Positions 10,101 to 29,739 of a stretch of DNA of 41,089 nt are shown here, in pieces; within the stretch, counting starts at the first letter, position 1, and each line of letters begins with the position of its first letter. Both the position numbers and the translations under genes were made by a program. Source of the stretch: Lingula anatina (lineage: Eukaryota; Brachiopoda; Lingulata; Lingulida; Lingulidae); contig NW_019774737.1 in assembly GCF_001039355.2 (NCBI RefSeq), positions 421,800-462,888 on the forward strand, in the 5' to 3' direction. The notes below the pieces were generated by a model that was given only the letters and a program-made list of their open reading frames with translations, ran no database searches and was not told the origin of the DNA.

Positions 10101-12865
10101 AATTAGTGGTTACTAGGTCTAAAATGTGGTACACCTACCATATTGTAGACCTTACTAAAAATATCACAGCTAATGCAACACAATGTCATGGTTGAGATTA
10201 AATTTTTCAACAATGAATAAGTTTCACAGTGTTTTCGTTTGACTCTATTTGGCACTAGTTTAGACATTTAAATTAGATTTAAATAACTTTTTTTTAATTA
10301 AAAAAGTATTGCCTATAGTTATACATAAACTCTGACGTAAACAAAAGTCAGAATTATGTAGAATTCTGGAATGTACCAAATTCAAGACATTATTAATAGA
10401 ACACTCATGCACCAAATTGTCTGATGGTTTCTTACTATTTTTATTATCATCATATTAATCTTGATTTTCAGTTTGTATTTGACATCAAAGAGGATACAGA
10501 TACTGCTATGATTTCATTGGAACAAGATGACAAAAGAGCTGATAAGAAGATAGGGGGAGAGCATCTACAGATTGGGTTTCATATTATGAAGGTGAGTTGA
10601 TTTCTGTATGTTGCAATACTATTTTGTCTCAACAAATAAAATTGACAAGATCTGTCTTTTATCATCATTATTTTTTCTAAAATAAACTTGAACCTGTGCT
10701 TGTGTTAACAAATTCTGTTTATTTCCCTATGACTGAAGTTATCTATTTAGGCTAAAAAGAATTGTATTTTTGCCAATTTTGAAAGTGCCACAGTCATACA
10801 TGTGCCAGTCATTCATATTCATAGGCTTTGACCTATTATTAAAATTCATAAGAATTGACCTGTTTTTAAAGGCTCAAATACAATATATGAATTGTGGCAC
10901 ATGGATTTCGTACATGATGAATTCCAGGTTGAAGAGAACAGGAAATATAGGGTTCACATCCCTGGAGAAAAATGTGCCGAGACAGATTTCAAGCAATCCA
11001 GAAACATTTATGGAAAATACGTTCTGAGGCGTGGACGTTATGTGATTATCCCCTCAACTTATAATCCCGGTTCTGTAGGGAAATTCTTACTGAGATTATA
11101 CACAGGGGCCAACTCCAGCTCCAAGTAAGTTAAACACATTTTTGAATATGCAAATGCACAATTTATTTTCATTTAATGTTTAACTTAACAAATCTAGAAC
11201 ACAGTATTAATTATAATATATCAATAGAATTTCTTACACCTACTTGTAACAGATACTTGGCTTACTGTGGCCTAATTTTAATTTATACTTTAACTTATAT
11301 TATGAATGGATACAAAATCAGCTTAGCTAACCTTTTCATGAAATTATATTAATCATATTAATATTCAATTCACATTCCCTTTTGCCTCAACCAGTATCAG
11401 GTAAAGTTGAATAGAAAATAGGGTGTAACCTTTTAGATAATTTTGCAACTTTTAAGTAGAATAATTGCTGGTGTTTATAGCAACCTCATGTCTTTGCGTT
11501 AGTTATCAAAGCTTTTTACATGTTTGTGTCATATATATTTCTTTTTATGTTTAGTTTGTAGCTTTTTAAAAAACTTTATATTCTGATAGATGGAGAAAAG
11601 CAATGTGCAGTTATATATACAAGGTCTTATAAAAGGTCTTAGTTCTGATTTTTATATTTAGATAACTATTAAAAACACAAGAGTATGTCAATCAGAATTT
11701 AAATAAAAAATTTAATATTCCAGAAAATATTTTACAGATAGATTATATAAATGTTTTGTGTTTGAATTCAAAAGCTACCAAACTTCATAAAATGAAGATA
11801 GTGTCATATTTAATTTTTAAAATCAACATATAAGGACAGGGTGCAGTATGCTTTGTATGTGCAGTATTTACTTATTTTCCCAGTGATCATCATTGATTCT
11901 GCATCTGTAATCATCTTTTCTGTAAAAAAACGCATTGTGTTTGTATTCTCAACTAACACACTGTGTGTATATTCACAGAGAGCTGACAAAGGAAGGGCCA
12001 GAAAGAAGCTGCTGTATCTGTATAAAACAGCCTCAGATAGTGCTCACCATCACCATCATAAAGGCACGTGACCTGGAGAAAAGGGATAAAGATAAAAGTC
12101 CAGGTAAATCAAGAAATTTTACTATTTACAATTTAAGAGTTCAATTCATCAAATTAACCAGTCACACTGTTCTCCTTTATGCACAAATTTTGGTGTGTGT
12201 TTTTCAGGAGAGCCAAATCCGTATGTGGAGATAAAATGTGAGGGAGAAACTGTGAAGGCACCGATAAAGAAGAATACAGCTGTGCCAGAGTGGGGAACAA
12301 TGGCAACTTTTTATCTCAAGAAACCAGAACAACCAATCATTGTTGATGTAGGCTTATTATGATGTATTTATATTACCTACAAGTTATTTCATTGTTAATT
12401 CTATCAATTTTTCTATAAATTAAACATTACCAGGACCAGTGACTAGAATAAATGTATCCTAGCAACAACATATTATCTATACCACTTAAACTGGATTGTC
12501 GTAGTAGAATTTGCCTTTAGAATGACATTCTGATAAAAATTGTTCACATACAAGCACAAATACAACCATAAGTTTTATTTGTGATTTCAATTCACTAAAA
12601 CCTGGTGGGTACTATTTGATATTGTTTATTTATAGAAATGCCTATTTTATATATTTATTTTTATATTTTTAAGGTTTTCAACCACAAAACCTTGCTTGAT
12701 GAGTTTATAGGGCAGGCCACCATTCCTGACCTGGGCACTATGGAAGGGGAGGAAAAAGAATACGATCTCTTTGGAAAGAGCAAGAAGGAAAAGAAAGAGG
12801 GAACAAAATATCCTGGCTCGCTTAGAGTTAGGCTACAGTCCAGCTATGACTTGACTGACCTGTGA
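4074..12865 (+). CDS. Calpain-5/6-like protein, catalytic Cys and His replaced (predicted pseudoprotease)
   Basis: Twelve coding exons join in frame to 643 aa, about the length of vertebrate CAPN5 (640): 4074-4235, 4746-4877, 7718-7920, 8367-8559, 8767-8957, 9467-9544, 9815-10013, 10472-10591, 10928-11124, 11979-12103, 12208-12347, 12674-12865. All introns are GT...AG. Domain order is calpain protease core (residues about 25-340), domain III/CBSW (about 340-490), and a C-terminal C2 domain (about 500-635), which is the TRA-3/CAPN5/CAPN6 architecture without penta-EF hands. Landmarks include [27 protein letters not shown] and [14 protein letters not shown]. The usual GNCWF active-site motif is GNVWF here (Val80, GTG at 4821-4823), and the catalytic KGH is KGY (Tyr248, TAT at 8818-8820). 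Only the Asn of NPWG remains (Asn280, 8914-8916). Calpain proteolysis is therefore not expected; a scaffold role, like CAPN6 at microtubules, is inference. The ATG at 4074 follows a spliced acceptor, so an upstream non-coding exon is likely. Confidence 0.95.
4409..4433. repeat. (AC)n microsatellite with A-tract, calpain intron 1
   Basis: A short CA run with one interruption (CGC), followed by about 11 A residues. It is intronic. Confidence 0.9.
4878..7717 (+). other. Calpain intron 2 (2.8 kb)
   Basis: Bounded by a GTAAGT donor and a TTCTAG acceptor. It holds no recognised exon or element. A 112-codon open frame at 5879-6217 has no family resemblance and no splice context. Only AT-rich sequence and a short CT run near 6767-6782 are seen. 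Confidence 0.7.
8958..9466 (+). other. Calpain intron 5, with an island of different composition
   Basis: Most introns here are strongly AT-rich, but about 9080-9300 is more GC-balanced and contains short inverted matches (TTTCGTATTGC near 9205 against GCAATACGGAAA near 9250). It may be a decayed short mobile element. I found no clear ends or target duplication. Confidence 0.3.
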
Positions 12866-14465
12866 TATACTGGTATTATATATAGTATTGGTACGCCTTT
12901 GGTCCATTACCTAAAATTATTCAGTTGTAAGAGGCCATTTATACCAATAATCTTTCACATTTTAGGAAATGTTACTGCAGTTACATTAAATACAATATTC
13001 TACATGTAAGTGTGTCAGATATTACAATGATAGAATTTACACATATTGGCATCCTTCATGTATTTATACCTTTCAAAAGTGAATTCAGTCCATTTACAAC
13101 CTACCCACTGTGATATTACCTATATTTACAGTGAATTATTTACGATTATTAACAGTTTTAAATCATAACACTTACATTTCACACAGACATAAGAGTAAAA
13201 GAATAAGATTACAACAGGTAAGTTTTAATTATAAGCTTTAACATCAAGCAATGGACTAATTGATGGTCCAGTATTTGTTATTAAATCAAAAAGAGATTTT
13301 TTTTACTAAACAGGGATGCGCTGTGTGTTTTTATATATCAACAAATCATATACTGGAGAAAGTATGTAATCAAATGACAATGATATTGCTGTGATGCCTA
13401 AATAGATGTATGCTGAATAGTTTGTCCTGTTAGATGTAGTAGGGCGCTACTCTAAGTGCTTTTTATATCCTTGTGCCATTGTGACGGTGCAAGAACTGTT
13501 AAACTTTGCCGTACTCATTGATGATTTTATCTGAACCTTTGAGGTGTGAAGGTTGGTATACAAACAGTATTGACCCATCAACTCCGAGCCAATATTTTAC
13601 GGGCCACCATAGGGCCATGTGAGGAACCAGCATGTACTGATCTCTCAACTCTGCAGGCTGATCGCAGCCTCAGTGTCTGTTTGGCCAGCTTTGAACTGAA
13701 CATTGCATTTTCAGAATTAAGGTCTGCTTTTATCTCTAAACTTTGACTTATCATTGGGTTGTGAAGGTACCCAGCAGGCCAACACCAAACAGTAAGTTGT
13801 ATCCGTCCGTCCACAGCACAGGCTTGACCAAATATGGACTAATTGATGGTCCAGTATTTGCCTAAATGCAGAGTAGGAGGAGCCCAAAATATGTAATGCT
13901 GGAATTCCAAATACACATTTTTTTCCATATTTATACGGATATTTATTGTTGGTAGTCACTTATAATTAGAGGTATATTTTTGTGATGTCAGATTGTATGT
14001 ATGAAATGATGAAACTAATACATGGAGTATTCTCTGCCATGTTTTAAAACAAATTTACAGAGTATAAGCAACTTATATGTGTATACACCTTTATTGGTGA
14101 GGATACTGTACGTTTTAAGTGTTTACGTTCTTGTGAAATGTGATAAGTACCAAAGTGAAACTATTTATATGTGTGTGTGCAAGTCTGCTTATCATGCTTC
14201 TATTTTCTGTTATTTACAATTTATTACTCACCCATTTTTCAGGTGATATCATTTTCTCTCGTCCAAGTTAGACGTAATATAACTGTACATTTTAACTGTA
14301 TTTGAATGTAAAGCGTTTCAACATCAAAAGGTTCTTTCAACATTTGGTTGTTAGATTTGTGTGAAGACAGTTGCTGGCAACTTTTCTGTACAAACATTCC
14401 TTTTTACAAGTCTATCTTATCCGTTTTGCATAGATATCAATAAAGGTATTTTTGAAAAGTCTGCT
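12866..14465 (+). other. Calpain 3' UTR with poly(A) signal
   Basis: About 1.6 kb follows the TGA at 12863-12865. A canonical AATAAA at 14439-14444 is followed by a T-rich and GT-containing stretch, giving a likely cleavage site near 14455-14470. Open frames inside (for example 13546-13746 and 14022-14246) are short and unrelated to known proteins. The region contains a repeated 27-bp hairpin motif. Confidence 0.65.
13251..13860 (+). repeat. Two identical 27-bp hairpin motifs in the calpain 3' UTR
   Basis: The same 27 bp occurs at 13251-13277 and 13834-13860. Each contains TGGAC, a 9-nt spacer and GTCCA, so each can fold into a 5-bp stem-loop in the transcript. The flanks differ. They could be the direct-repeat edges of a roughly 580-bp insertion or two copies of a regulatory hairpin; the sequence does not decide. 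Confidence 0.85.
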
Positions 14466-15632
14466 TTATTTGTCCTTTTAAAAACTTAAAACCACGGTGA
14501 AAGTAAATAGAGAAGCCCAAGTAGTTTTATGACATTTCATTATTGATTTATTTTCAAGTTAATGTCATTCCCCCCCAAAATTAACAATAATCCATCCTCT
14601 CAACATAAAGGATGTCGATAACCTTGCCCCAACCATATTGATTTCTGATCAACATTTTTACACAAATATAGGCCTTTTTTTCACAAATGTATCCAACTAA
14701 TCTACAAATATTTTAAATACGCACAGCTTAGAAACTTTATAACAGTAACAGGGATTTCCAACAGACATTTATACCACATTTACTTCGTCCTTAATTCATA
14801 CATAAACAGTGCTTGTATATCCTTATACAATAGTCATGAAAATGTACCTCCTTTTTCTAAACAATGCATGAGGAGCATTTATAGTAGTTAGAAATGTAAT
14901 ACCACCTGGCATTTTTCGAATGATTCAGACATTACATAGAATATTACAAGAAAGCATAAAGATAAACTTAAATGCATGCTAACAAACTTAAGTAGAAAAT
15001 TTTGCAAGATGGAAAATTAATTGAATTAATAAATTAAGGAGTAAGATGTACATATATGGCACAATATCAAGAAAATAATCATGTGGCAAAAAATGAAACA
15101 AGGCGTATAGTTTGTAACAAACTCATTTTCGTAAATAGTTTGCATGCTTGGATAGGGTAATATAGTGATCATTTAAAGCACACAAGAGAACCATAATGCC
15201 ATTCCATAATATCACACCTAAATATCCAGACTTCTGCATAAAATGCTTGAACAATATAACATTATTATATAAGAAAATAAGTTTATTTTAGCTTACAGAA
15301 TAATGCTAGAAAACTGGCTATGAATTGATTATTATAAATATTTTTCATTTTCTTTCGACAAAGTTATCTCTCTTTTAACAAACTGAAAGTATAATAAAAA
15401 CATTATTCAAAAAATCTTTTTACTTGTATTGTTACTCACTGGTTAATATTTCAGCAATTAATTTGTATTTTTAATAATCATTTTTAAGTTCTTGTGGTAA
15501 AAATTTATGGCAGGAAATATTCTTAAAAAGAAACTTTTGTGCTAGAAAAGTCAGTGAGCAGTACAAGGAAATATACATATTATCAGCTTCATGTATCCCT
15601 GTATTTTAATATATTTTGACATTTTAAATTTA
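14466..15632. other. Convergent intergenic region between calpain and SPPL2
   Basis: Very AT-rich with no coding frame. Minus-strand poly(A) signals for SPPL2 are seen as TTTATT on the plus strand at 15282-15287, 14547-14552 and 14465-14470, and a variant (TTTAAT) lies at 15605-15610. The farthest lies just past the calpain cleavage region, so the two 3' UTRs could meet or overlap. Confidence 0.55.
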
Positions 15633-23398
<7,766 letters not shown>

Positions 23399-23434
23399 CT
23401 CTCAATATCTCGCATCTTTCACGAGAATACAAAG
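23399..23434. promoter_or_regulatory. Compact bidirectional promoter core / 5' UTR overlap of SPPL2 and LSM7
   Basis: Only 36 bp separate the SPPL2 ATG (minus, 23398) from the LSM7 ATG (plus, 23435). No TATA box is visible. A CAAAGATGGCG string at 23430-23440 overlaps the LSM7 start and matches the YY1 consensus (AAnATGGCG) known to sit over the initiation codon of housekeeping genes. The transcription starts must lie within, or past, the other gene's first codons. Confidence 0.7.
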
Positions 23435-25629
23435 ATGGCGCAGGTGCGTGAGTCCCACGTTTTTTGTTTTGTGGCGACACCGCGTGTGTTCTGTTCATAT
23501 GAGTACTGCGGTGTGTTAGTGTGAGGATAATTGTCAAGATTAAATGTTTGAAAAGCAAATTTTACCTAATGGTGTGTCGCTGAAGTTCAAAGTTTAATAC
23601 CAAAACCAATAATCAACCGGTTCCAGTGAAGCTGGGTCTCGCCTCTCGACAAATCGGTGATATTTGACAGTACTCCTGTTGTAACAGGAATGGTAGCCCG
23701 CTAGTCCGTTCCCCATTACTTTTCACGGTGACATTCGTCTCATATACTAACCCCAATACTTCTACTAACCCTAACCTGAACTTATCATATGGGACCCCGG
23801 ACTTTCATTCCTAGGACTACCATTCTGTCAGAACGGCAGTATTCGTTTTGTATATATGGGCATGATTATACCACCACCTTTCCCAAATTATTGTGTTGTC
23901 ACCAGTCCATTTCTATTTGTCATAATGTGTGGGTATATAATTTAACAATATGTTACACGTTTTCTCTCCAGCAAGGGCAGGGTCAAGGGGATCAGAGGGA
24001 GAAGAAGAAAAAGGAAAGCATATTAGATTTGAGCAAGTATTTAGAAAAACCCATCAGAGTTAAGTTTAGTGGAGGAAGAGAAGGTAAATTTGATGGTGCA
24101 ATTCCAATATAGCTTTACATGTAGATATTGTTTAAGGTACAGGGCTGTGATTCGGTTGTGCAATCTGTTTTTTTTATGACTGAAATTTCAGCACAGCTAC
24201 ATGTAGCACGAAAATTCATCCGAATTGACGAATCTGATATGTACTGTCTGTGCTAATGCATGAAAGCAAAGGCCTCAAAAAGTTGGAAATGAAAACCGGT
24301 TGCCAAACCAGCCGTGGTGCAGCAGCTCTCAAATTTTTATTTTATATCTCATCTCCTCAACACGTACATTACTGTGACGCCAGATAGTACATATCAGAAT
24401 CGTCAATAGGAGTGCTAACGTATGAATTTCGTCCTAAGCTACATGCATCAACTGGGTTGCGAAAATTGTGATACATTGTACACTTCACTCTTGCAAAACT
24501 TGAACTCTGGGTGTCATATGAAGTATGTGATACTTCTGGTTTTTACGGAGGTTTCTGTTTCTGGTCTGTTGGCTATCTGGTAAATATGTGAACGAGGATA
24601 GGTGATACAGTGTAGCAGAAGAATAACCTCTCAAATCCAAATTCCACATACTATGTTTCTGCATGTTTTTTGTGTATGTCTTTTAGGCACATGTCATTAG
24701 TTATTTAGTGATAAATATATAATACATTAATTACTAGTTATTTAGTCAACATTAAGATGCTTTCAAATTTGTTTTTGTAATAAAAAATTCTTTTCTCCTT
24801 CCACTTTAGAAATAGTACATACTGGTAAACATATGTAGTTCTTTGCCTTACTTTTAATGTGAGATAAATCCTTTATTATTTTTTTCAGCCAGTGGAATTC
24901 TGAAAGGGTTTGATCCTCTTCTTAATTTAGTATTGGATGGCACAACAGAATACCTCAGAGGTAAGGACAGCATGTTGTATAATGGATGAAAATATTTGGA
25001 TCACCAAGATTTTTAACAGGCATAAAGGACAATTTTCTTGTATCAAATTAGGTTAAGTATTGCTGTTATACTTTTGAATATACCATGTAAAATACAATTA
25101 GATTAAATAGAAAAGCAACTGTTATGTACACCAATATTTGAAATCATAATTGCTACAGACAGTAAACATTAATATGACCCTTTCCCTAGAAATAAAAAGA
25201 AAGCTTTTGGAGAAAATGTCAGGATAGTTTATATGAGCAAATAGGTGAAATGGACATAAAGGAAAGACAAAATATCATAACATAAACTTTTTTGTTTTGA
25301 GCCATTTTATAGATAAGGAAAATGCAGCAAAATGTTTGGAAAATATGTTTGAAAATAAATAATATATTTTATTTGATGGCTGTAACAAAACTTTTTGGTG
25401 ATGCAGGTGGTTTTTCTTAATAAGTTCAGTATAGGTATTCTACGTCTTTTATTTGGTTGCCCTCTAGTTTACATTTTTATGCTTTTTAGACCCAGATGAC
25501 CCTTTCAAGTTGACGGAGGACAATCGCCATCTAGGCTTAGTGGTGTGTCGGGGGACATCCGTAGTTTTAATATGTCCGGCTGATGGAATGGAGGCCATAC
25601 CAAATCCTTTCATACAACAGGACGGCTGA
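23435..25629 (+). CDS. LSM7: LSM7, Sm-like protein of the Lsm1-7 and Lsm2-8 rings
   Basis: Four coding exons (23435-23443, 23972-24083, 24889-24960, 25490-25629) join in frame to 110 aa, against 103 in human LSM7. LSM7 sits in the nuclear Lsm2-8 ring that binds the U6 snRNA 3' end and in the cytoplasmic Lsm1-7 ring that drives decapping and 5'-3' mRNA decay. After a lysine run (EKKKKES), the Sm1 motif is seen across IRVKFSGGREASG to LVLDG and the Sm2 motif as VVCRGTSVVLICP; the C-terminus is PNPFIQQDG. The first exon carries only three codons (MAQ) with a strong start context (AAGATGG) and a GTGCGT donor. The N-terminus has a Gln/Gly-rich insertion (QGQGQGD) not found in the human protein. 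All introns are GT...AG. The identification is essentially certain; the 3-codon first exon is slightly less so. Confidence 0.97.
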
Positions 25630-26668
25630 TATTATACTATAAGTGGATCATATGTTCTGATTTACTTGGGTTGATATCTTTTAGACTGAACTATAAGACT
25701 GAACCAAGTGATTGTGTGTATATATAGACTGGCTGGAAGAAAATCTCAGTCTTTTGCCCTTGAGTAATGCAATGTTATTTTTAAAATAAACATTGACACC
25801 ATCCATGCAGATATGTACATTGAATATGAGCATGTTGCTCTGAGAGGGTTTTGATAGGCATTGCATAGTACATGTAGCTGTCAACTAGACTAGATATGGA
25901 TATTTAAAGTGATTTGAAAGCGATTACTAAGAATGCTTATGGAGGACTGGTTAGAAGTTAATCGCAGACAAACACAAAGCCACCAGCATATTGTCCTCCA
26001 CTGTGTTTTCATATGGTAGCATTACCAAATTGACAGACACAGCTGTAAACTTTGAAGACTGGGTAGTTCATAGACATGGCAGTGAATTACCTTCATCAGC
26101 AAGTTAAAACCTGTGGAGGTGGTGTTCAGTGTCATAAAATGGCTAATCCACGGCCAGTACAAAATGTCATTTCAGAATCCTTGTAATTTGAAGCTAGGGG
26201 AAGTCACCCTGGCTTTACATGCATAAAAATAAAGAATAGTTCTAAAGTAATTGTTTTGTAAAACATGGTTGTATTTGTTTACACAGGATATTTCATATAC
26301 TTTCGTTTTCCATGGTAACATTGGTTGGTGATTACAGTTGAGCTCAGAAAAAATGGGATGTTTTAAAAGTTACACTTTTTAACAGCTTAACTGGTTACTT
26401 TTTATAACGTCGTCCCTCTTTTATGAATGGATTGTGTTACTCGAACCAAGAACATAAATTGAATTTTCAATGTTCTTGCTTAAACAAAATGAATGTCAGC
26501 TCACTGAGGTATCAACAGACAATAGTTTGGTGTTTCAATGCAGCAAGGAGTGTTATCCCCTGTCTAAACAGACTGTGACCACAGAGGTGTTAGCTGTGAT
26601 ACCCTATAATTATCATTTTTAGCTAGATAGTTACTTTTGGAAACAAGAGGTACACTGTAAAAAACATA
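25630..26668 (+). other. LSM7 3' UTR and flank
   Basis: A canonical AATAAA at 26228-26233 lies about 600 nt after the stop and is the best poly(A) signal. Further AATAAA hexamers sit in the tandem repeat downstream. No coding frame is seen. Confidence 0.55.
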
Positions 26669-26939
26669 ACAATATGGAGCGTTCTTTCTGAGCTCATCTG
26701 TGAGAACATTCACATCGAGAAGAGCCAAGGTCTAGCAAGGCCGAGACCTAAATATGGCGGACCTACATGAAAGGAAGACCGCGTTATCCTTAAATGGTCT
26801 CTCAATGACATTCACTGACATTCATTGAGAGATCATTAAAGGAATACACGGTCTTCCTTTCTTGTAGGTCCACCATATTTAGGTCTTCTCGATGTGAATG
26901 CTCTCTGTATGCACAGACAGATGAGCTTGTACATATTGT
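26669..26939. mobile_element. Fold-back (long inverted repeat) element, about 270 bp
   Basis: The left arm (GAGCTCATCTGT ... CATTCACATCGAGAAG ... CCTAAATATGG ... GACCTAC ... GAAAGGAAGACCG ... TCTCTCAATGA) is matched by the reverse complement of the right arm ending at GATGAGC (26921-26927). The arms are over 100 bp, meet at a short loop near 26810, and match out to an ACAATATG/CATATTGTG pair. The left arm has an extra segment of about 16 bp after GAGAAG. There is no coding capacity, so this is a MITE or fold-back element of unassigned family. Confidence 0.85.
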
Positions 26940-26979
26940 GTCTGTCGTCGGTCTTGTCACCGTGCACTTTCATTGTTAT

Positions 26980-27450
26980 ACAAATAAAATGAAAACGGTT
27001 TTACCTTTTGTTTTCAAACTTACAGAACTGATGAATATTCATTAAATTCAGGACAAGTTTGAAAATCAGCCCGATTGGACCATTTTTTCCAATTGTTATG
27101 CTTTTTTTTGTTTTTTCAGCATATTATATCCACCATTTTACAAATAAAATGAAAACTATTTTACCTTTTGTCTTCAAACTTACAGAACTGATGAATATTC
27201 ATTAAATTCAGCTCAAGTTGGAAAATCAACCTGATTGGACCATTTTTCCAAAAGTAAAGCTTTTTTTTTTTCAGCATACTTTACCTACTATTATACAAAT
27301 AAAATGAAAACCATGTCATATTTTGTTTTGAAACTTGCAGGACTGATTCAGAGGTTTGATATAGATTAAGTTCAAAAATTAACTTGATAAGATTACTTTT
27401 GTTGAAGTAAAGGCTGTTTTTGTACCCTCTACCAGGGCGACAGATTGATT
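26980..27450. repeat. Tandem repeat, 3 copies of about 155-160 bp, each with AATAAA
   Basis: Copies begin at 26980, 27140 and 27295, each starting ACAAATAAAATGAAAAC. Copies 1 and 2 are close to identical (both contain ACAGAACTGATGAATATTC and GATTGGACCATTTTT). Copy 3 is diverged and fades by about 27450. Each copy carries a canonical poly(A) hexamer. Confidence 0.9.
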
Positions 27451-28900
27451 TTCCACAGATATTCACAGATATGTCTCTAGATAAATAGACAGTCATTTTG
27501 GTCTGTTTGTCAGATTCAGCCCCTCACTATGTTCAGAATCTCAAAATGGAGCAAAACGGACATTTAAAATTGCTTTTTGATATTTTTCCATATCTGAACA
27601 AATTTTTAGTTGATTGTTTAAAAATGAAAGTAAATTGGTTACATTATTTTTATAAATCTATTGAACCAAAAATGCTTTGATAATGTTAACAAATTAAATG
27701 ATATGTACAATGCAGATCATTGAAGAAGTTTGATACAGGTTATAGTTATTGTGATTGAATTGCTAAGAATAAAGGTAATGATGTCAAAAAGTATTTTGTA
27801 AAGAAGTTTAACTTGTATTGAAATGACAGATGTTAATTATACAAATAAAAGTTTATTATTCATATTAAAACTTGTTTCAGCTTTCCTGTGCCTCTACATT
27901 TATTGAGCAACAGTAATCAATAGTGCAGCACCCTGAAACACACTAATTGCATGCAGGCCAATGGTAAAGGAAAGTTACAAGCACGCTTCACCCCCTCCCA
28001 AACCTCATTAATGAATCAACCTAATTTGACAACCCAAGTAATCAAATGACTACCAAGGGTAATCATCAGGTTGGATATGATGATCCTGCAAGGTCAGCAA
28101 ATACACAGTTTGGCTACCTGGGTCATTGTTTCAGGTATACTCATGTGATGATCCCAAGGTAGTCAATTTGATGACCCTATGCTTTCAGTGTACCAGTTGC
28201 TGTCCCATCAGTTGAACTTTTTTAGCGATACACGGTTACAAAACTCCACTGTAGAGACCTTCCGTTGTTTGTATCCCCTACACAGTTTCATCTGAAATTC
28301 TCCACGTCTCGTCTTCAATCTCTTTCACCAAAAAAATTGCAGGGTCAGTGTGATCAGGAATAGTACGTACTGCCTAGTAGTGGAGGATCAATAGACATGT
28401 AGGCCTACTAATAGGAATGCCCCTTTTGCAACCTGCGAGGTAAGTTTGAGCAAGGAGTTATAACTCCTTGTTATAACTCCTTGGTTTGAGTGGCTGTGAA
28501 TTTTCATGGACATAATAGGGAAAATATGGGTTTATTGTAAATAATTTTTTTGGACACGAGTGTACAGAGGTGAGCTTTTCCGACTATCGAAGGATTTCCG
28601 GCTTTTGGCTATGACACTTTATTCGTACGCAAAATATTTAGGTTGAAAAGAAATATATGTTATACACGTATGAAATGTACTGATAGAGTGACTTTTCTTT
28701 TCTCTACCAAATATCTAATCGAGGATATCAAATCTCCCAAAGTTGGTTATCCCTGTGAAGACCTCGAGCTCGTTAAGTAAATATACATTTTTATTTACAA
28801 AAAAATCAGATTAAAGATTGGAGATGAGGCTCATAGAGCCAGCTATATAATCAATTCCCTTTGATATAGATAGAGTTACTTGGTTATCAGATAATATATA
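27451..28900. other. Intergenic AT-rich DNA with small palindromes
   Basis: No gene is recognised. A perfect 20-bp palindrome (CAAGGAGTTA followed by its reverse complement) lies at 28451-28470, followed at once by another TTATAACTCCTTG half. An imperfect 30-bp inverted repeat lies at 28038-28068 and 28146-28176 (TCAAATGACTACC against GGTAGTCAATTTGA), possibly a decayed MITE. Confidence 0.6.
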
Positions 28901-29666
28901 TTTTGCCAATTTAGTCATTTTTTTTTTTTTTTTTGGTAACATCCTGGGTTATTCTAAAATACTATTCACGTACCATGTTATTGATTTTCTAGATACAAAT
29001 TACAATGAAATCGACAAAGGTTGGCTGCGTTTTTAAGTTAAACATTTCTTTACGCTTACAGACAATTTCATTTTTTGCAAGTAATAAAGATTATTTACAT
29101 GTGGTTATTGAATGACTCATGATCAACGTTTCCTACCACTTAAATGCAACAGTTACTTATTAATTCTGTGTTAATATCGTGGTACATGTAGGCCTACTTT
29201 TTATTTGAATATTTTTGGCTCCCAAATGACACACGCACTCTCGGTGTCGAATACAATTTTTCTGGTAGTTTCCCCAAAAGTAATCACTTTTAGTTAATTT
29301 TAATACATTTCCACATAAACACCATCTCACACGATTTTAGTTAAAATTGACACACTGTGGCTAGAGATCATTTACGTTGATTTAAGTGCAAAAATAGGCC
29401 CACATATTTTTTGATGCTACGTGACTCAAACCTCGTCTTCTCAGGGTTATCGAAAGACGCAGTGCTATTTACCCTCGTGACCGAGGTTTATAGTGGTGCT
29501 TTATATAGATGATAATGGTGACTACCAGCATCAAATATGAAAGAACAGTGACTATTTTACCCCCGAAAAGTTTCATCAATACCTCCAGGGGGTTGTTCGG
29601 GTCACTGTTCTTTTGGTTTGTTTTTATGTATTTAGATGCGCAGACGACTTTATTTTTTTAACTTTT

Positions 29667-29668
<2 letters not shown>

Positions 29669-29735
<67 letters not shown>
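29669..29735. repeat. (TA)n microsatellite
   Basis: A near-perfect run of about 33 TA units in the intergenic region upstream of chitin synthase. Confidence 0.97.

Positions 29736-29739
<4 letters not shown>

Noticed and set aside
4074-12865. Calpain as an ordinary pseudogene
   Set aside because: No frameshift or premature stop in 643 codons, and every splice site is canonical; only active-site residues are lost.
13546-14246. Short open frames in the calpain 3' UTR (13546-13746, 13578-13814, 13717-13959, 14022-14246)
   Set aside because: They overlap on both strands, are short, and resemble no protein family.
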